Positions 1-5,357 are shown, counted from the stretch's first letter. The stretch is DNA of 5,357 nt from an uncultured Bacillota bacterium (GCA_937951995.1 CALGAG010000132.1:1-5357); one strand, 5' to 3'. Numbers and translations: made by a program. Notes: a model not told the origin generated them from the sequence alone.

Positions 1-453
1 GTTCTTTGCCAGTTTCTGGGCCTTATCCAGACGTCTTTCCAAAAGCTCCAGGTCAGAGAGCATAAGCTCCAGGTTGATTGTCTCAATGTCCCTAAGTGGG
101 TCGATTCCACCTGAGACGTGGACAACATCCTCGTTCTGGAAGCACCTCACAACATGGACTATTGCCTCGACTTCCCTGATATGTGACAGAAACTTGTTTC
201 CAAGCCCCTCGCCCTTGCTGGCACCTGCAACAAGTCCTGCAATGTCGTAGAACTCTATTGCTGTGGGAACGATCTTCTTTGACTTGTAGATTTCGGCAAG
301 CTTGTAGATTCTCTCATCCGGAACCGCTACAACACCAACATTGGGTTCGATTGTACAGAAGGGGTAATTCGCCGACTCCGCTCCTGCATGGGTGATTGCA
401 TTAAATAATGTACTTTTTCCTACATTTGGTAGGCCTACTATTCCTAGCTTCAT
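1..453 (-). CDS. ychF: Redox-regulated ATPase YchF (Obg-related), N-terminal part
   Basis: YchF is a universally conserved P-loop NTPase of the TRAFAC/Obg group that prefers ATP, associates with ribosomes and is linked to translation and oxidative-stress responses (family knowledge). The visible 151 residues begin MKLGIVGLPNVGKST, with the P-loop GLPNVGKS at residues 7-14. The switch-I stretch NYPFCTIEPNVG lies at 29-40, and the G3 motif DIAGLV starts at residue 70, followed by the glycine-rich ASKGEGLGNKFL. The sequence then enters the helical insertion domain (GGIDPLRDIETINLEL, about 115-130). The family is about 365 residues, so roughly 210 are missing beyond position 1, including the NxxE nucleotide-specificity motif. 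The start is fixed by the family N-terminus and by GAAAGGA about 7 bases upstream. It is transcribed leftward from its own promoter in the gap shared with the TtcA-like gene. Identification is very secure. Confidence 0.97.
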   Translation of the reverse strand, partial: MKLGIVGLPNVGKSTLFNAITHAGAESANYPFCTIEPNVGVVAVPDERIYKLAEIYKSKKIVPTAIEFYDIAGLVAGASKGEGLGNKFLSHIREVEAIVHVVRCFQNEDVVHVSGGIDPLRDIETINLELMLSDLELLERRLDKAQKLAKN

Positions 454-506
454 TTTAAATTCCTTTCTATATATGAATTATTTTCATCATCTATCCACGA
501 GTTAGA

Positions 507-535
507 ATTATACCCTAAATATCTTTGGATTGCAA
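507..535 (-). promoter_or_regulatory. Sigma-A-type promoter for ychF
   Basis: Reading leftward, TTGCAA (530-535) is followed by a 17-base spacer and a perfect TATAAT (507-512). The predicted transcript would start near 500 and give a leader of about 47 bases containing the AAGGA ribosome binding site of ychF. This is the best consensus match in the window. It is seen directly in the sequence; activity is inferred. Confidence 0.65.
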
Positions 536-631
536 CGAAAGTATTGCTTCTAGAAAGATTATATCACAAGGCATGGCTACTGAGGCACCAAGTTTACAAT
601 AGGGCCAATAATCTTGTATTAAATCCATATT

Positions 632-640
632 TGTTATAAA
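632..640 (+). promoter_or_regulatory. Possible extended -10 promoter for the TtcA-like gene
   Basis: TGTTATAAA reads as an extended -10 element (TG, one base, TATAAA). The upstream -35 is poor: TTGTAT at 615-620 sits only 14 bases away. An alternative is TTTACA (593-598) with an 18-base spacer to TATTAA (617-622). Either would give a short leader before position 681. The exact promoter is uncertain. Confidence 0.3.
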
Positions 641-680
641 CTAGTAATATTAGTTAGAAGCACAAAGTAATATATTTTAG

Positions 681-1565
681 ATGGAGTGGATTAAGTTGAG
701 TGAAAGAATTACGGAAATAGCTGGAGAAGGCTGTGAAATACTGGTTCCCTTCAATGAAAGGAAGCCTTTAAAGGACATAGAGAGAAGCATTATAAAGACC
801 TACAGAAAGCATATCTGGACCAAGTTCATCAAGGCCGTAAAGGAATATGAGCTGATTCAGGATGGTGACAAGGTAGCTGTAGCAATATCGGGAGGGAAGG
901 ACAGTCTCCTGATGGCCAAGCTTTTCCAGGAGCTGCACAAGTATGGAACACAGAATTTCGAGCTTGAGTTCATAGCAATGGATCCTGGCTACCATCCGGA
1001 TATCAGGGACCTGCTTGAGGATAACTGCAGGTATCTGGACATACCAGTACACATCTACGAAGCCAATGTATTTGAGGTTGCAGACAAGATTGCCCAGGAC
1101 TATCCCTGCTACATGTGTGCAAGGATGAGAAGGGGAGCACTTTATGGAAAGGCACAGGAGCTGGGCTGCAACAAGCTTGCCCTTGGCCACCATTACAACG
1201 ATGTTATCGAGACCACCATGCTCAATGTCCTGTGTGCAGGAAACTTCAAGACCATGATGCCAAAGCTTAAGGCACAGAATTTTGATGATATGGAGCTGAT
1301 CAGGCCAATGTACCTGGTTGAGGAAAAGTACATTGAACGGTTCATTCAAAACTCAGGAATCTGGCCACTTAATTGTGCATGCATGGTGGCTGCTAAGAAG
1401 ATTGGAAACAAGAGAACAGAAATAAAGGACCTGATAGAAAGACTTAAGGATGATTTCCAGAATGTTGACAGCTCAATATTCAGAGCTGCACAGAATGTCA
1501 ATATGGAAGGAATTCTCGGATGGGAGAAGGATGGAGAAAAACATTCCTTTCTGGATGAATACTAG
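681..1565 (+). CDS. TtcA-like tRNA thiolation protein (PP-loop ATPase, CxxC)
   Basis: Cytoplasmic N-type ATP pyrophosphatase of the TtcA family. TtcA activates a cytidine in tRNA by adenylation and inserts sulfur at C32 using a [4Fe-4S] cluster (known for the E. coli enzyme). The 294-residue product shows the PP-loop SGGKDS at 70-75, the CYMC motif at 143-146 followed by ARMRRGALY, and GHHYNDVIETTMLN at about 169-182. RPMYLVEEKYIERF (208-221) and a second cysteine pair, C232 and C234 in WPLNCACM, follow. The order matches E. coli TtcA throughout, down to the C-terminal FRAAQNV. The second cysteine site reads CxC where E. coli has CxxC, and about 30 residues precede the usual start of homology (PLKDIERSIIKTYRK). 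The ATG at 681 has no good ribosome binding site; a TTG at 696 has GGAG nine bases upstream, so the start may be 696. It probably shares a transcript with the membrane protein gene 99 bp downstream. The exact modified base is not shown by the sequence. Confidence 0.88.
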   Translation: MEWIKLSERITEIAGEGCEILVPFNERKPLKDIERSIIKTYRKHIWTKFIKAVKEYELIQDGDKVAVAISGGKDSLLMAKLFQELHKYGTQNFELEFIAMDPGYHPDIRDLLEDNCRYLDIPVHIYEANVFEVADKIAQDYPCYMCARMRRGALYGKAQELGCNKLALGHHYNDVIETTMLNVLCAGNFKTMMPKLKAQNFDDMELIRPMYLVEEKYIERFIQNSGIWPLNCACMVAAKKIGNKRTEIKDLIERLKDDFQNVDSSIFRAAQNVNMEGILGWEKDGEKHSFLDEY

Positions 1566-1654
1566 GAAGCCCAAGGACTAATAAAAAGTCCTGTAAATTT
1601 AGGTTGAAAAATGGCTTTGGTCTTTTTCGGCCGAGTCAAAATCAAATGGAAAAG

Positions 1655-1660
1655 AAGGGG
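1655..1660 (+). promoter_or_regulatory. Ribosome binding site setting the YczE-like start
   Basis: AAGGGG, within AAGAAGGGG, lies 4-6 bases before the ATG at 1665. It supports that start over the in-frame ATG at 1611, which has only AGGTTG upstream. Confidence 0.6.
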
Positions 1661-1664
1661 TAAT

Positions 1665-2312
1665 ATGTTATATACACCGCAAAGATTCTTGAAGGTACTG
1701 CTTGGTCTGTTCATTTTTTCAGTAGGAATTGTACTTACAATAAACGCAAGTCTGGGAGTTTCCCCATGGGATGTATTTCACCAGGGTGTTTCAAGGACTG
1801 TAGGCATAACTATTGGCCAGGCCAACATAATAATGGGTTTTCTAATAATTCTCCTTGATATTTATCTGGGACAGGCCATAGGCTGGGCAACGGTCATGAA
1901 CATGTTGTCCATCGGAACCTTTATTGATATTCTCATGCTGAACAATCTGATTCCGGTGGCCCAGACACCTGCTGTGGGTCTGATCATGATAATTGCAGGA
2001 GTGGCCATTCAGGCAATTGGATTCTCAGTTTATATTTCGCAGGGAATAGGTGCAGGGCCAAGGGATGGTCTGATGGTTGTTCTTACGAAAAGAACGGGAA
2101 AATCCGTTAGGCTGATCAAGAGTGTCATAGAGGCAACTGCTGTAACAATAGGAATAATACTTGGAGGCAGCTTTGGAATGGGGACAATAATAATGGCCTT
2201 TTTCGGTGGGATTATTTTCCAGGCCACCTTCAGAATGATTAGATTCAAGGTGGAAAAGGTTGAGCACAGATTTATACAGGATGATCTGAAGGCACTGAAG
2301 AATAGGGCGTAG
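1665..2312 (+). CDS. YczE/YitT-like integral membrane protein
   Basis: A 215-residue membrane protein of the YczE/YyaS family (COG2364 type), whose biochemical role is not established. In Bacillus subtilis, yczE has been linked to production of antibiotic-type secondary metabolites. About six hydrophobic segments can be seen, roughly at 8-28, 48-68, 72-92, 103-124, 153-170 and 172-190. A basic, polar C-terminal tail follows from about 191. Two related motifs mark an internal duplication: ASLGVSPWDVFHQG after the first helix and GIGAGPRDGLMVVL after the fourth, each leading into a short charged loop and then a hydrophobic segment. The start at 1665 is chosen because MLYTPQRFLKVLLGLFIFS fits the family N-terminus and has a good ribosome binding site. 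An in-frame ATG at 1611 would add 18 basic residues and cannot be excluded. It lies 99 bp downstream of the TtcA-like gene on the same strand with no convincing terminator between them, so co-transcription is likely. The substrate, if any, is unknown. Confidence 0.85.
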   Translation: MLYTPQRFLKVLLGLFIFSVGIVLTINASLGVSPWDVFHQGVSRTVGITIGQANIIMGFLIILLDIYLGQAIGWATVMNMLSIGTFIDILMLNNLIPVAQTPAVGLIMIIAGVAIQAIGFSVYISQGIGAGPRDGLMVVLTKRTGKSVRLIKSVIEATAVTIGIILGGSFGMGTIIMAFFGGIIFQATFRMIRFKVEKVEHRFIQDDLKALKNRA

Positions 2313-2317
2313 AAAAT

Positions 2318-2342
2318 GGATGGCATGAAGGCCATCCCTTTT
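2318..2342. terminator. Bidirectional intrinsic terminator between convergent genes
   Basis: A perfect 7-bp stem, GGATGGC (2318-2324) with GCCATCC (2331-2337), has a six-base loop and is followed by CTTTT on the plus strand. Flanking AAAA (2313-2316) supplies a T-run for leftward transcription. It sits 5 bases after the YczE-like stop and just past the stop of the convergent hydrolase gene, so it can serve both. The T-tracts are short. Confidence 0.65.
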
Positions 2343-2343
2343 A

Positions 2344-3027
2344 TTAGAGTTCAAACACCTGATTTCTTTTGTTGACTCCATGTATATGTGTATTGTTGTC
2401 CATGGGAATGTTGATAAAATCATTGATTATTTCAAAGTTATCCCCAAAGTGAAGGGGAAAGAAATGCATGGGCTTTATATTTTCGATAAAGTACTTCCCT
2501 CCCAGGGAGTAATGGTCTCCCAGTCTAGGGTCTACTGGGAAAAAGGCCAGATCGATTTCATTACCTCTTATTCTGTCTATCTCACCTTTAAAATCCCTTT
2601 CCATTAAATCCTTCTCCTCCTGGGAATCCTCCTCCCAGTGCCACCAGTGGAGGTCTCCTGCAAAGAAAATCCTTGTTCCATCTACCTCAACAAGGAATGA
2701 TACACCCTGGTCTGTTGACCCGAAGGTATCCACGGAAAAATCCATGAAGTCCAGCCTTTCATATGGACCCATAAGCCTTATCCTTTCATTTGAAGCCACC
2801 ATGATGTCGTCGCTTAGTATATATGTTATATCATCATTTGCCAAGGTCCACTTGAAGATGTCCTCGTTGAAATGGTCTGGATGGGTATGGCTCACAAAGA
2901 CAATAACCGGCTTGTCAGGAAGCTCTATGTCCCCCTTGAAGTAGTCAAAGACCATGAAGTACTTTTCAGTTTCAATAGCATAGCCGCTGTGATATATATA
3001 TTCCACCTTGATTTTTTTGTCTAACAT
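2344..3027 (-). CDS. Metallo-beta-lactamase-fold hydrolase, UlaG-like
   Basis: A 227-residue cytoplasmic metallohydrolase with no signal peptide. The metal-binding signature SHTHPDHF at 46-53 supplies H47, H49, D51 and H52. D125 in the motif GDLHWWHW is the likely bridging aspartate, and the late histidine H193 lies in FPLHFGD. An early histidine (H13 in YHSGYAIET) and DPRLGDHYSLGG (166-177) also match the UlaG-like branch (COG2220), which includes ascorbate-6-phosphate lactonase and many uncharacterised clostridial proteins. The active site looks complete, but the substrate cannot be read from sequence. There are no sugar-transport neighbours, so an ascorbate role is not supported. The start is backed by AGGGGG seven bases upstream. 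The gene is divergent from htrA across a 126-bp gap; a leftward -10-like TATACT lies at 3045-3050, but no good -35 accompanies it. It converges on the YczE-like gene with a shared terminator. Confidence 0.88.
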   Translation of the reverse strand: MLDKKIKVEYIYHSGYAIETEKYFMVFDYFKGDIELPDKPVIVFVSHTHPDHFNEDIFKWTLANDDITYILSDDIMVASNERIRLMGPYERLDFMDFSVDTFGSTDQGVSFLVEVDGTRIFFAGDLHWWHWEEDSQEEKDLMERDFKGEIDRIRGNEIDLAFFPVDPRLGDHYSLGGKYFIENIKPMHFFPLHFGDNFEIINDFINIPMDNNTHIHGVNKRNQVFEL

Positions 3028-3075
3028 CCAATAACCCCCTTTTGAGTATAGTCATAGTCTACCCATTTTTACCTT

Positions 3076-3121
3076 TTTTCCACCTGGTTTTCATATTCCT
3101 TTCACAAAAGGGTAGTAGAAT
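3076..3121 (+). promoter_or_regulatory. Candidate htrA promoter with phased TTTTC repeats
   Basis: Three T-rich direct repeats lie on one face of the helix: TTTTCCAC (3076-3083), TTTTCATA (3088-3095) and CTTTCACA (3099-3106), spaced 12 and 11 bases apart. A -10-like TAGAAT (3116-3121, five of six consensus bases) follows with no recognisable -35 at the right distance. That fits a promoter that needs an activator. From memory, TTTTCACA-type octamers occur in the Bacillus subtilis htrA and htrB promoters controlled by CssRS. Repeats are seen; the regulator is inferred, and no cssRS genes lie in the window. Confidence 0.4.
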
Positions 3122-3132
3122 CTAATTATAAA

Positions 3133-3145
3133 AGGAGGAAAGGAG
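3133..3145 (+). promoter_or_regulatory. Tandem ribosome binding sites before htrA
   Basis: AGGAGG (3133-3138) is followed by AAAGGAG (3139-3145). The second is 8 bases from the ATG at 3154 and is the likely working site. The first is 15 bases away, too far for best use, but could help load ribosomes. Confidence 0.6.
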
Positions 3146-3153
3146 ATAGGAAA

Positions 3154-4350
3154 ATGGATAACTACAATGATGTTGACAAGGATAGAGAAAATGATCAAGT
3201 TGCAGATAATCAGGAGGATGGGAACAGAATTCAGAAAAAGGAAAGAAGGGGACGAAGTTGGACCACCCTTGTGGCAGTGGTTCTTCTGATATCATTTATG
3301 GGGGGATTTGCTGGGGCCTATATGGGTAATAGCTATTTTTCCAATCAGGATAGCACAAATCAATATGTCAGTGACCCCATAACGATAAATCCAAATGACT
3401 CAATCACAGCTGTTTCGGCTGTTGCCAAAAAGAGTATGAGCTCGGTTGTAGGTATCACTACTGTTGAAACCCAGGAGTTCTGGTTTTCCCAGCAGGATGT
3501 CAGTGGAGTGGGTTCCGGGGTAATCGTCCATGAGGATGGATATATCCTGACCAATTCACATGTGGTTGCAGACGGAGAAGCCAAGGAGATAACCGTGAAG
3601 TTTGAGGATGGTGAACAGACTGAAGGGGAGGTCCTCTGGAATGATCCATTCCTTGACCTTGCAGTGGTTAAGGTTGCAAGAAGCAAGCTGCCTGTTGCGG
3701 TCCTAGGTAATTCAGATAGTCTTGTCGTTGGAGAGCTGGCGGTTGCAATTGGAAACCCCCTTGGACTGGAATTTGAGAGAACCGTAACCAGCGGGGTGAT
3801 TTCTGGCCTAAACAGGGCAGTAAGGGTAGATGCGAGCAATGTCATTGAAGACCTAATCCAGACTGACGCATCCATCAATCCTGGAAACAGCGGAGGACCC
3901 CTTTTGAACAGAAACGGCGAGGTTATTGGAATCAACACCGCCAAGATGAAGACAGCTGAAGGACTGGGATTCGCCATCCCAATAAACCTTACAAAGCCCA
4001 TTATTGAAGAAATCATCCAGACCGGAACACACCAGACAGTTATGCTTGGAATAACTGGTGTCTCCTTGGAGGAATACGAGGCAAGGCTTGGCATAGACCT
4101 GGAGCCGGAAGGTGGAGTGGTTGTTATTGAAGTCCAGCCTGGAAGCTCCGCTCAGGATGCAGGAATTCTACCTGGTGATGTAATAACAAGGATTGATGAA
4201 AGGGAGATTTCCAACATGGGTCAGCTTAGAAGGGCCCTCTACAAGTATGGAAAGGGTGACAAGGCTGAGCTTGATATAATAAGAAATGGAGAGAAACAGA
4301 CCCTCCTTCCTGAATTCAGGGACGCAAATATAAAGCCTGAGACAAACTGA
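3154..4350 (+). CDS. htrA: HtrA/DegP-type membrane-anchored serine protease with PDZ
   Basis: Envelope protease of the trypsin-like S1C family, which degrades misfolded exported proteins. The 398-residue product has a charged cytoplasmic N-terminus (1-36, ending KKERRGRSW), one membrane anchor at about 37-57, a polar linker, a protease domain at about 85-290 and a single C-terminal PDZ domain at about 298-388. The catalytic triad is intact: H136 in TNSHVV, D168 in DLAVVKV and S246 in GNSGGP. Oxyanion-region IGNPLGLE (199-206) and QTDASINPGN (236-245) match the family closely. This anchor-protease-one-PDZ layout is typical of Gram-positive HtrA rather than two-PDZ periplasmic DegP. The start is supported by AAAGGAG eight bases upstream. 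It is monocistronic: divergent from the hydrolase gene and followed at once by its own terminator. The upstream repeats suggest secretion-stress control (inference). Which paralogue (HtrA, HtrB, YyxA) it corresponds to cannot be decided. Confidence 0.95.
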   Translation: MDNYNDVDKDRENDQVADNQEDGNRIQKKERRGRSWTTLVAVVLLISFMGGFAGAYMGNSYFSNQDSTNQYVSDPITINPNDSITAVSAVAKKSMSSVVGITTVETQEFWFSQQDVSGVGSGVIVHEDGYILTNSHVVADGEAKEITVKFEDGEQTEGEVLWNDPFLDLAVVKVARSKLPVAVLGNSDSLVVGELAVAIGNPLGLEFERTVTSGVISGLNRAVRVDASNVIEDLIQTDASINPGNSGGPLLNRNGEVIGINTAKMKTAEGLGFAIPINLTKPIIEEIIQTGTHQTVMLGITGVSLEEYEARLGIDLEPEGGVVVIEVQPGSSAQDAGILPGDVITRIDEREISNMGQLRRALYKYGKGDKAELDIIRNGEKQTLLPEFRDANIKPETN

Positions 4351-4371
4351 TGTCTCAGGTTTCATTTTTTT
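4333..4371 (+). terminator. Intrinsic terminator of htrA overlapping its stop codon
   Basis: CCTGAGACA (4336-4344) pairs perfectly with TGTCTCAGG (4351-4359) around a six-base loop. A G-T and two A-T pairs extend the stem to 4333/4362. A run of seven T follows at 4365-4371. The 5' arm encodes the last residues of HtrA, and the stop codon TGA occupies 4348-4350 in the loop. Read leftward, the hairpin has a weaker CTTTATATTT tail and may also stop the convergent tetR-family transcript. Confidence 0.88.
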
Positions 4372-4381
4372 CCAAGGAATC

Positions 4382-5002
4382 CTATCTATTTATAATTCCT
4401 TCAAGTAACAATCTTATGTGAGCCTCCATTTGCTCCTTTAGATCAAAGTCTGGATATTGAATACACCACTCATAACTTATCCCCCTAATGGCCAAGACGA
4501 AATGTCTTGAAAGGGAATCAAGTGGCAGGAAAGATTTAAATTCCCCACTATCCATACCCCTTCTAAGGACCTGATCAAAAAGTGCATATAGCTCCCTGCC
4601 GTAACCTTTTACAGGTTCAGTATCGGCATTGTCTGTCAACATCATCTGATATACCTTCTTCATATTTTCATAACCAATTGTATTTATCAGGGTATCTGAA
4701 ATATTGTCACAAAGTGCAACCAGCATCTGGGAAGCTGCCATTTCAGCAGGGGCATTCTCAAGGAATGTCCTGTACTCAAAATCTGCCTTAAGGGCGTACT
4801 CCCTTATTATCAATGAAATAAGCTCATCCTTTGACTTAAAGTGAACATAGAATCCACCCTTGGTAATGCCTGCGGCATCTGTGATATCCTCAACGCTTAC
4901 AGAATCAAAGTCATGCTCGTTGAACAACTTTTCTCCAGCTATATAAAGCCTCTGTTTAGTCTCTTCTCCCTGGACCTTTCTCTTATCGGATTTTTTTCTC
5001 AT
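4382..5002 (-). CDS. TetR/AcrR-family transcriptional regulator
   Basis: DNA-binding repressor of the TetR family, 206 residues, acting as a dimer whose C-terminal domain binds an inducer (family knowledge). After a basic N-terminus (MRKKSDKRK), TKQRLYIAGEKLFNEHDFDSV (15-35) forms the first helix. The helix-turn-helix at about 36-56 reads SVEDITDAAGITKGGFYVHF, followed by KSKDELISLII. The remaining 145 residues are helical and variable, as expected for a ligand domain, and do not identify the ligand. The start at 5002 is chosen because AAGGAG lies seven bases upstream and the protein then begins in the usual way. An in-frame TTG at 5053 would add 17 residues but lacks a ribosome binding site. 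The gene is divergent from an exported-protein gene, with an operator-like palindrome between them, so autorepression and control of that neighbour are likely (inference). Confidence 0.92.
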   Translation of the reverse strand: MRKKSDKRKVQGEETKQRLYIAGEKLFNEHDFDSVSVEDITDAAGITKGGFYVHFKSKDELISLIIREYALKADFEYRTFLENAPAEMAASQMLVALCDNISDTLINTIGYENMKKVYQMMLTDNADTEPVKGYGRELYALFDQVLRRGMDSGEFKSFLPLDSLSRHFVLAIRGISYEWCIQYPDFDLKEQMEAHIRLLLEGIINR

Positions 5003-5009
5003 TTGTATT

Positions 5010-5015
5010 CTCCTT
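5010..5015 (-). promoter_or_regulatory. Ribosome binding site fixing the TetR-family start
   Basis: Read leftward this is AAGGAG, seven bases before the ATG at 5002. It decides against the upstream in-frame TTG at 5053. Confidence 0.75.
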
Positions 5016-5057
5016 ATTGTATTTATCGGACTAATGTAGTATAATAATCCCAATCAG

Positions 5058-5082
5058 TAACCGGGTTCACTGAACGGGGTTA
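5058..5082. promoter_or_regulatory. Operator-like palindrome between tetR-type gene and target
   Basis: An imperfect palindrome has outer arms TAACC (5058-5062) and GGTTA (5078-5082). Its inner arms are GTTCA (5065-5069) and TGAAC (5071-5075) around a central C, with only the GG pairs at 5063-5064 and 5076-5077 unmatched. It also contains a perfect small palindrome, AACCGGGTT (5059-5067), with a near copy, AACGGGGTT, 14 bases on. It overlaps the likely rightward -35 and lies where a TetR-family repressor normally binds. Symmetry is seen; binding is inferred. Confidence 0.55.
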
Positions 5083-5093
5083 TTAAGTATAAG
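5066..5093 (+). promoter_or_regulatory. Promoter for the exported-protein gene
   Basis: TTCACT (5066-5071) is followed by a 16-base spacer and TATAAG (5088-5093), matching four and five of six consensus bases. The -35 sits inside the palindrome, so a bound repressor would block polymerase. The transcript would begin near 5100, leaving a leader of about 46 bases with a strong ribosome binding site. Confidence 0.5.
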
Positions 5094-5145
5094 ATATCAT
5101 TATTTAGCCTTAATATCAAGCTAATTATTAATTGGAGGAGTAACC

Positions 5146-5357
5146 ATGAAAGGGAATAAACTTAGGATAGTAGTCATTTCACTTGCATTTGCAATGGTAT
5201 TTCTGACGGTTTCAAAATGGTCCCTTGCCAAGAGTGAGGATGAAGTTGAGATATTTGAACCCTTGGGAGTTCATGCTTTGTCTGAGGATCATGTAGTTGG
5301 ATTAACTACGCATTCAGAAATTACCCATGATACATATTTGACAGAAGAAGAGGACAC
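5146..5357 (+). CDS. Exported protein of unknown function, N-terminal part
   Basis: This open frame runs off the right edge after 70 full codons. GGAGGAG, ending five bases before the ATG, is a strong ribosome binding site. The product starts with a basic MKGNKLR, then a hydrophobic stretch (about 8-22), then SKWSLAKSEDE. Signal peptidase I could cut after A28, with serine at -3, or the stretch could stay as an anchor. The exported part seen so far is acidic (EDEVEIFEP at 31-39) and has four histidines at 43, 49, 56 and 61, followed by the acidic run TEEED at 66-70. No family is recognised. Divergent orientation to a TetR-type gene is common for efflux systems, where a membrane fusion protein often comes first, but nothing visible here confirms that. 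It is likely the regulator's main target (inference). Confidence 0.7.
   Translation, partial: MKGNKLRIVVISLAFAMVFLTVSKWSLAKSEDEVEIFEPLGVHALSEDHVVGLTTHSEITHDTYLTEEED

Noticed and set aside
183..395. Rightward 70-codon open frame opposite ychF
   Set aside because: It overlaps the conserved ychF coding region on the other strand, and its Arg/Gln/Leu-rich product has no sign of being a real protein.
541..631. Possible RNA element or small gene in the ychF/TtcA gap
   Set aside because: No stable stem-loop, riboswitch-like core or open frame with a ribosome binding site could be found there by eye.
768..1349. Leftward 193-codon open frame antisense to the TtcA-like gene
   Set aside because: It lies wholly inside a gene with clear family motifs, resembles no known protein and has no ribosome binding site of note; it is a by-product of codon choice on the other strand.
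1574..1592. Hairpin AGGACT / AGTCCT after the TtcA-like gene
   Set aside because: The stem is only 6 bp with a seven-base loop and is followed by GTAAATTT, not a T-run. It is too weak to call a terminator, though it could slow transcription between the two genes.
2025..2423. Leftward open frames across the YczE-like gene end and the terminator
   Set aside because: They run through a terminator hairpin and overlap the ends of two well-supported genes; there is no protein resemblance.
3360..4094. Leftward 244-codon open frame antisense to htrA
   Set aside because: It is opposite the conserved protease domain, has low-complexity Ser/Thr/Pro-rich content and no recognisable domain; treated as a shadow of htrA.
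5003..5053. N-terminal extension of the TetR-type protein from a TTG at 5053
   Set aside because: It has no ribosome binding site and would reach toward the operator and promoter, while the ATG at 5002 has a well-placed AAGGAG.

Overview
The window looks like ordinary chromosome from a low-to-moderate GC Gram-positive anaerobe of the Clostridia/Tissierellia type. This is inferred from strong AGGAGG-type ribosome binding sites, AT-rich sigma-A-like promoters, a membrane-anchored single-PDZ HtrA, a YczE-type membrane protein and a TtcA-like PP-loop protein of clostridial character. There are no rRNA or tRNA genes, no CRISPR array, no insertion sequence and no phage or plasmid gene. Seven protein-coding genes are seen, two of them cut by the window edges.

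Left part (1-2342): the first 151 codons of ychF run leftward off the edge. A 227-bp gap separates it from a rightward pair: a TtcA-like tRNA thiolation protein (681-1565) and, 99 bp later, a YczE/YitT-like six-helix membrane protein (1665-2312). The divergent gap holds a good promoter for ychF and a weaker candidate for the rightward pair. A likely bidirectional terminator (2318-2342) closes the pair.

Middle (2344-4371): a leftward UlaG-like metallo-beta-lactamase-fold hydrolase (2344-3027) is divergent from a rightward HtrA/DegP-type membrane serine protease (3154-4350). Their 126-bp gap carries helically phased T-rich repeats, which suggest stress-responsive control of htrA. The htrA terminator hairpin begins inside the coding sequence, with the stop codon in its loop.

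Right part (4382-5357): a leftward TetR-family repressor (4382-5002) is divergent from the start of an exported protein of unknown function (5146 to the edge). The gap between them holds an imperfect 25-bp palindrome that overlaps the likely -35 of the rightward gene. This is a classic layout for a local repressor controlling itself and its divergent neighbour.

The genes do not form one pathway. They fall into housekeeping (YchF, tRNA thiolation), envelope quality control (HtrA), and a small regulator/target module at the right edge. I looked for a new system and found no strong case. The most open questions are the target of the TetR protein, whose gene is truncated here, and the control region of htrA.
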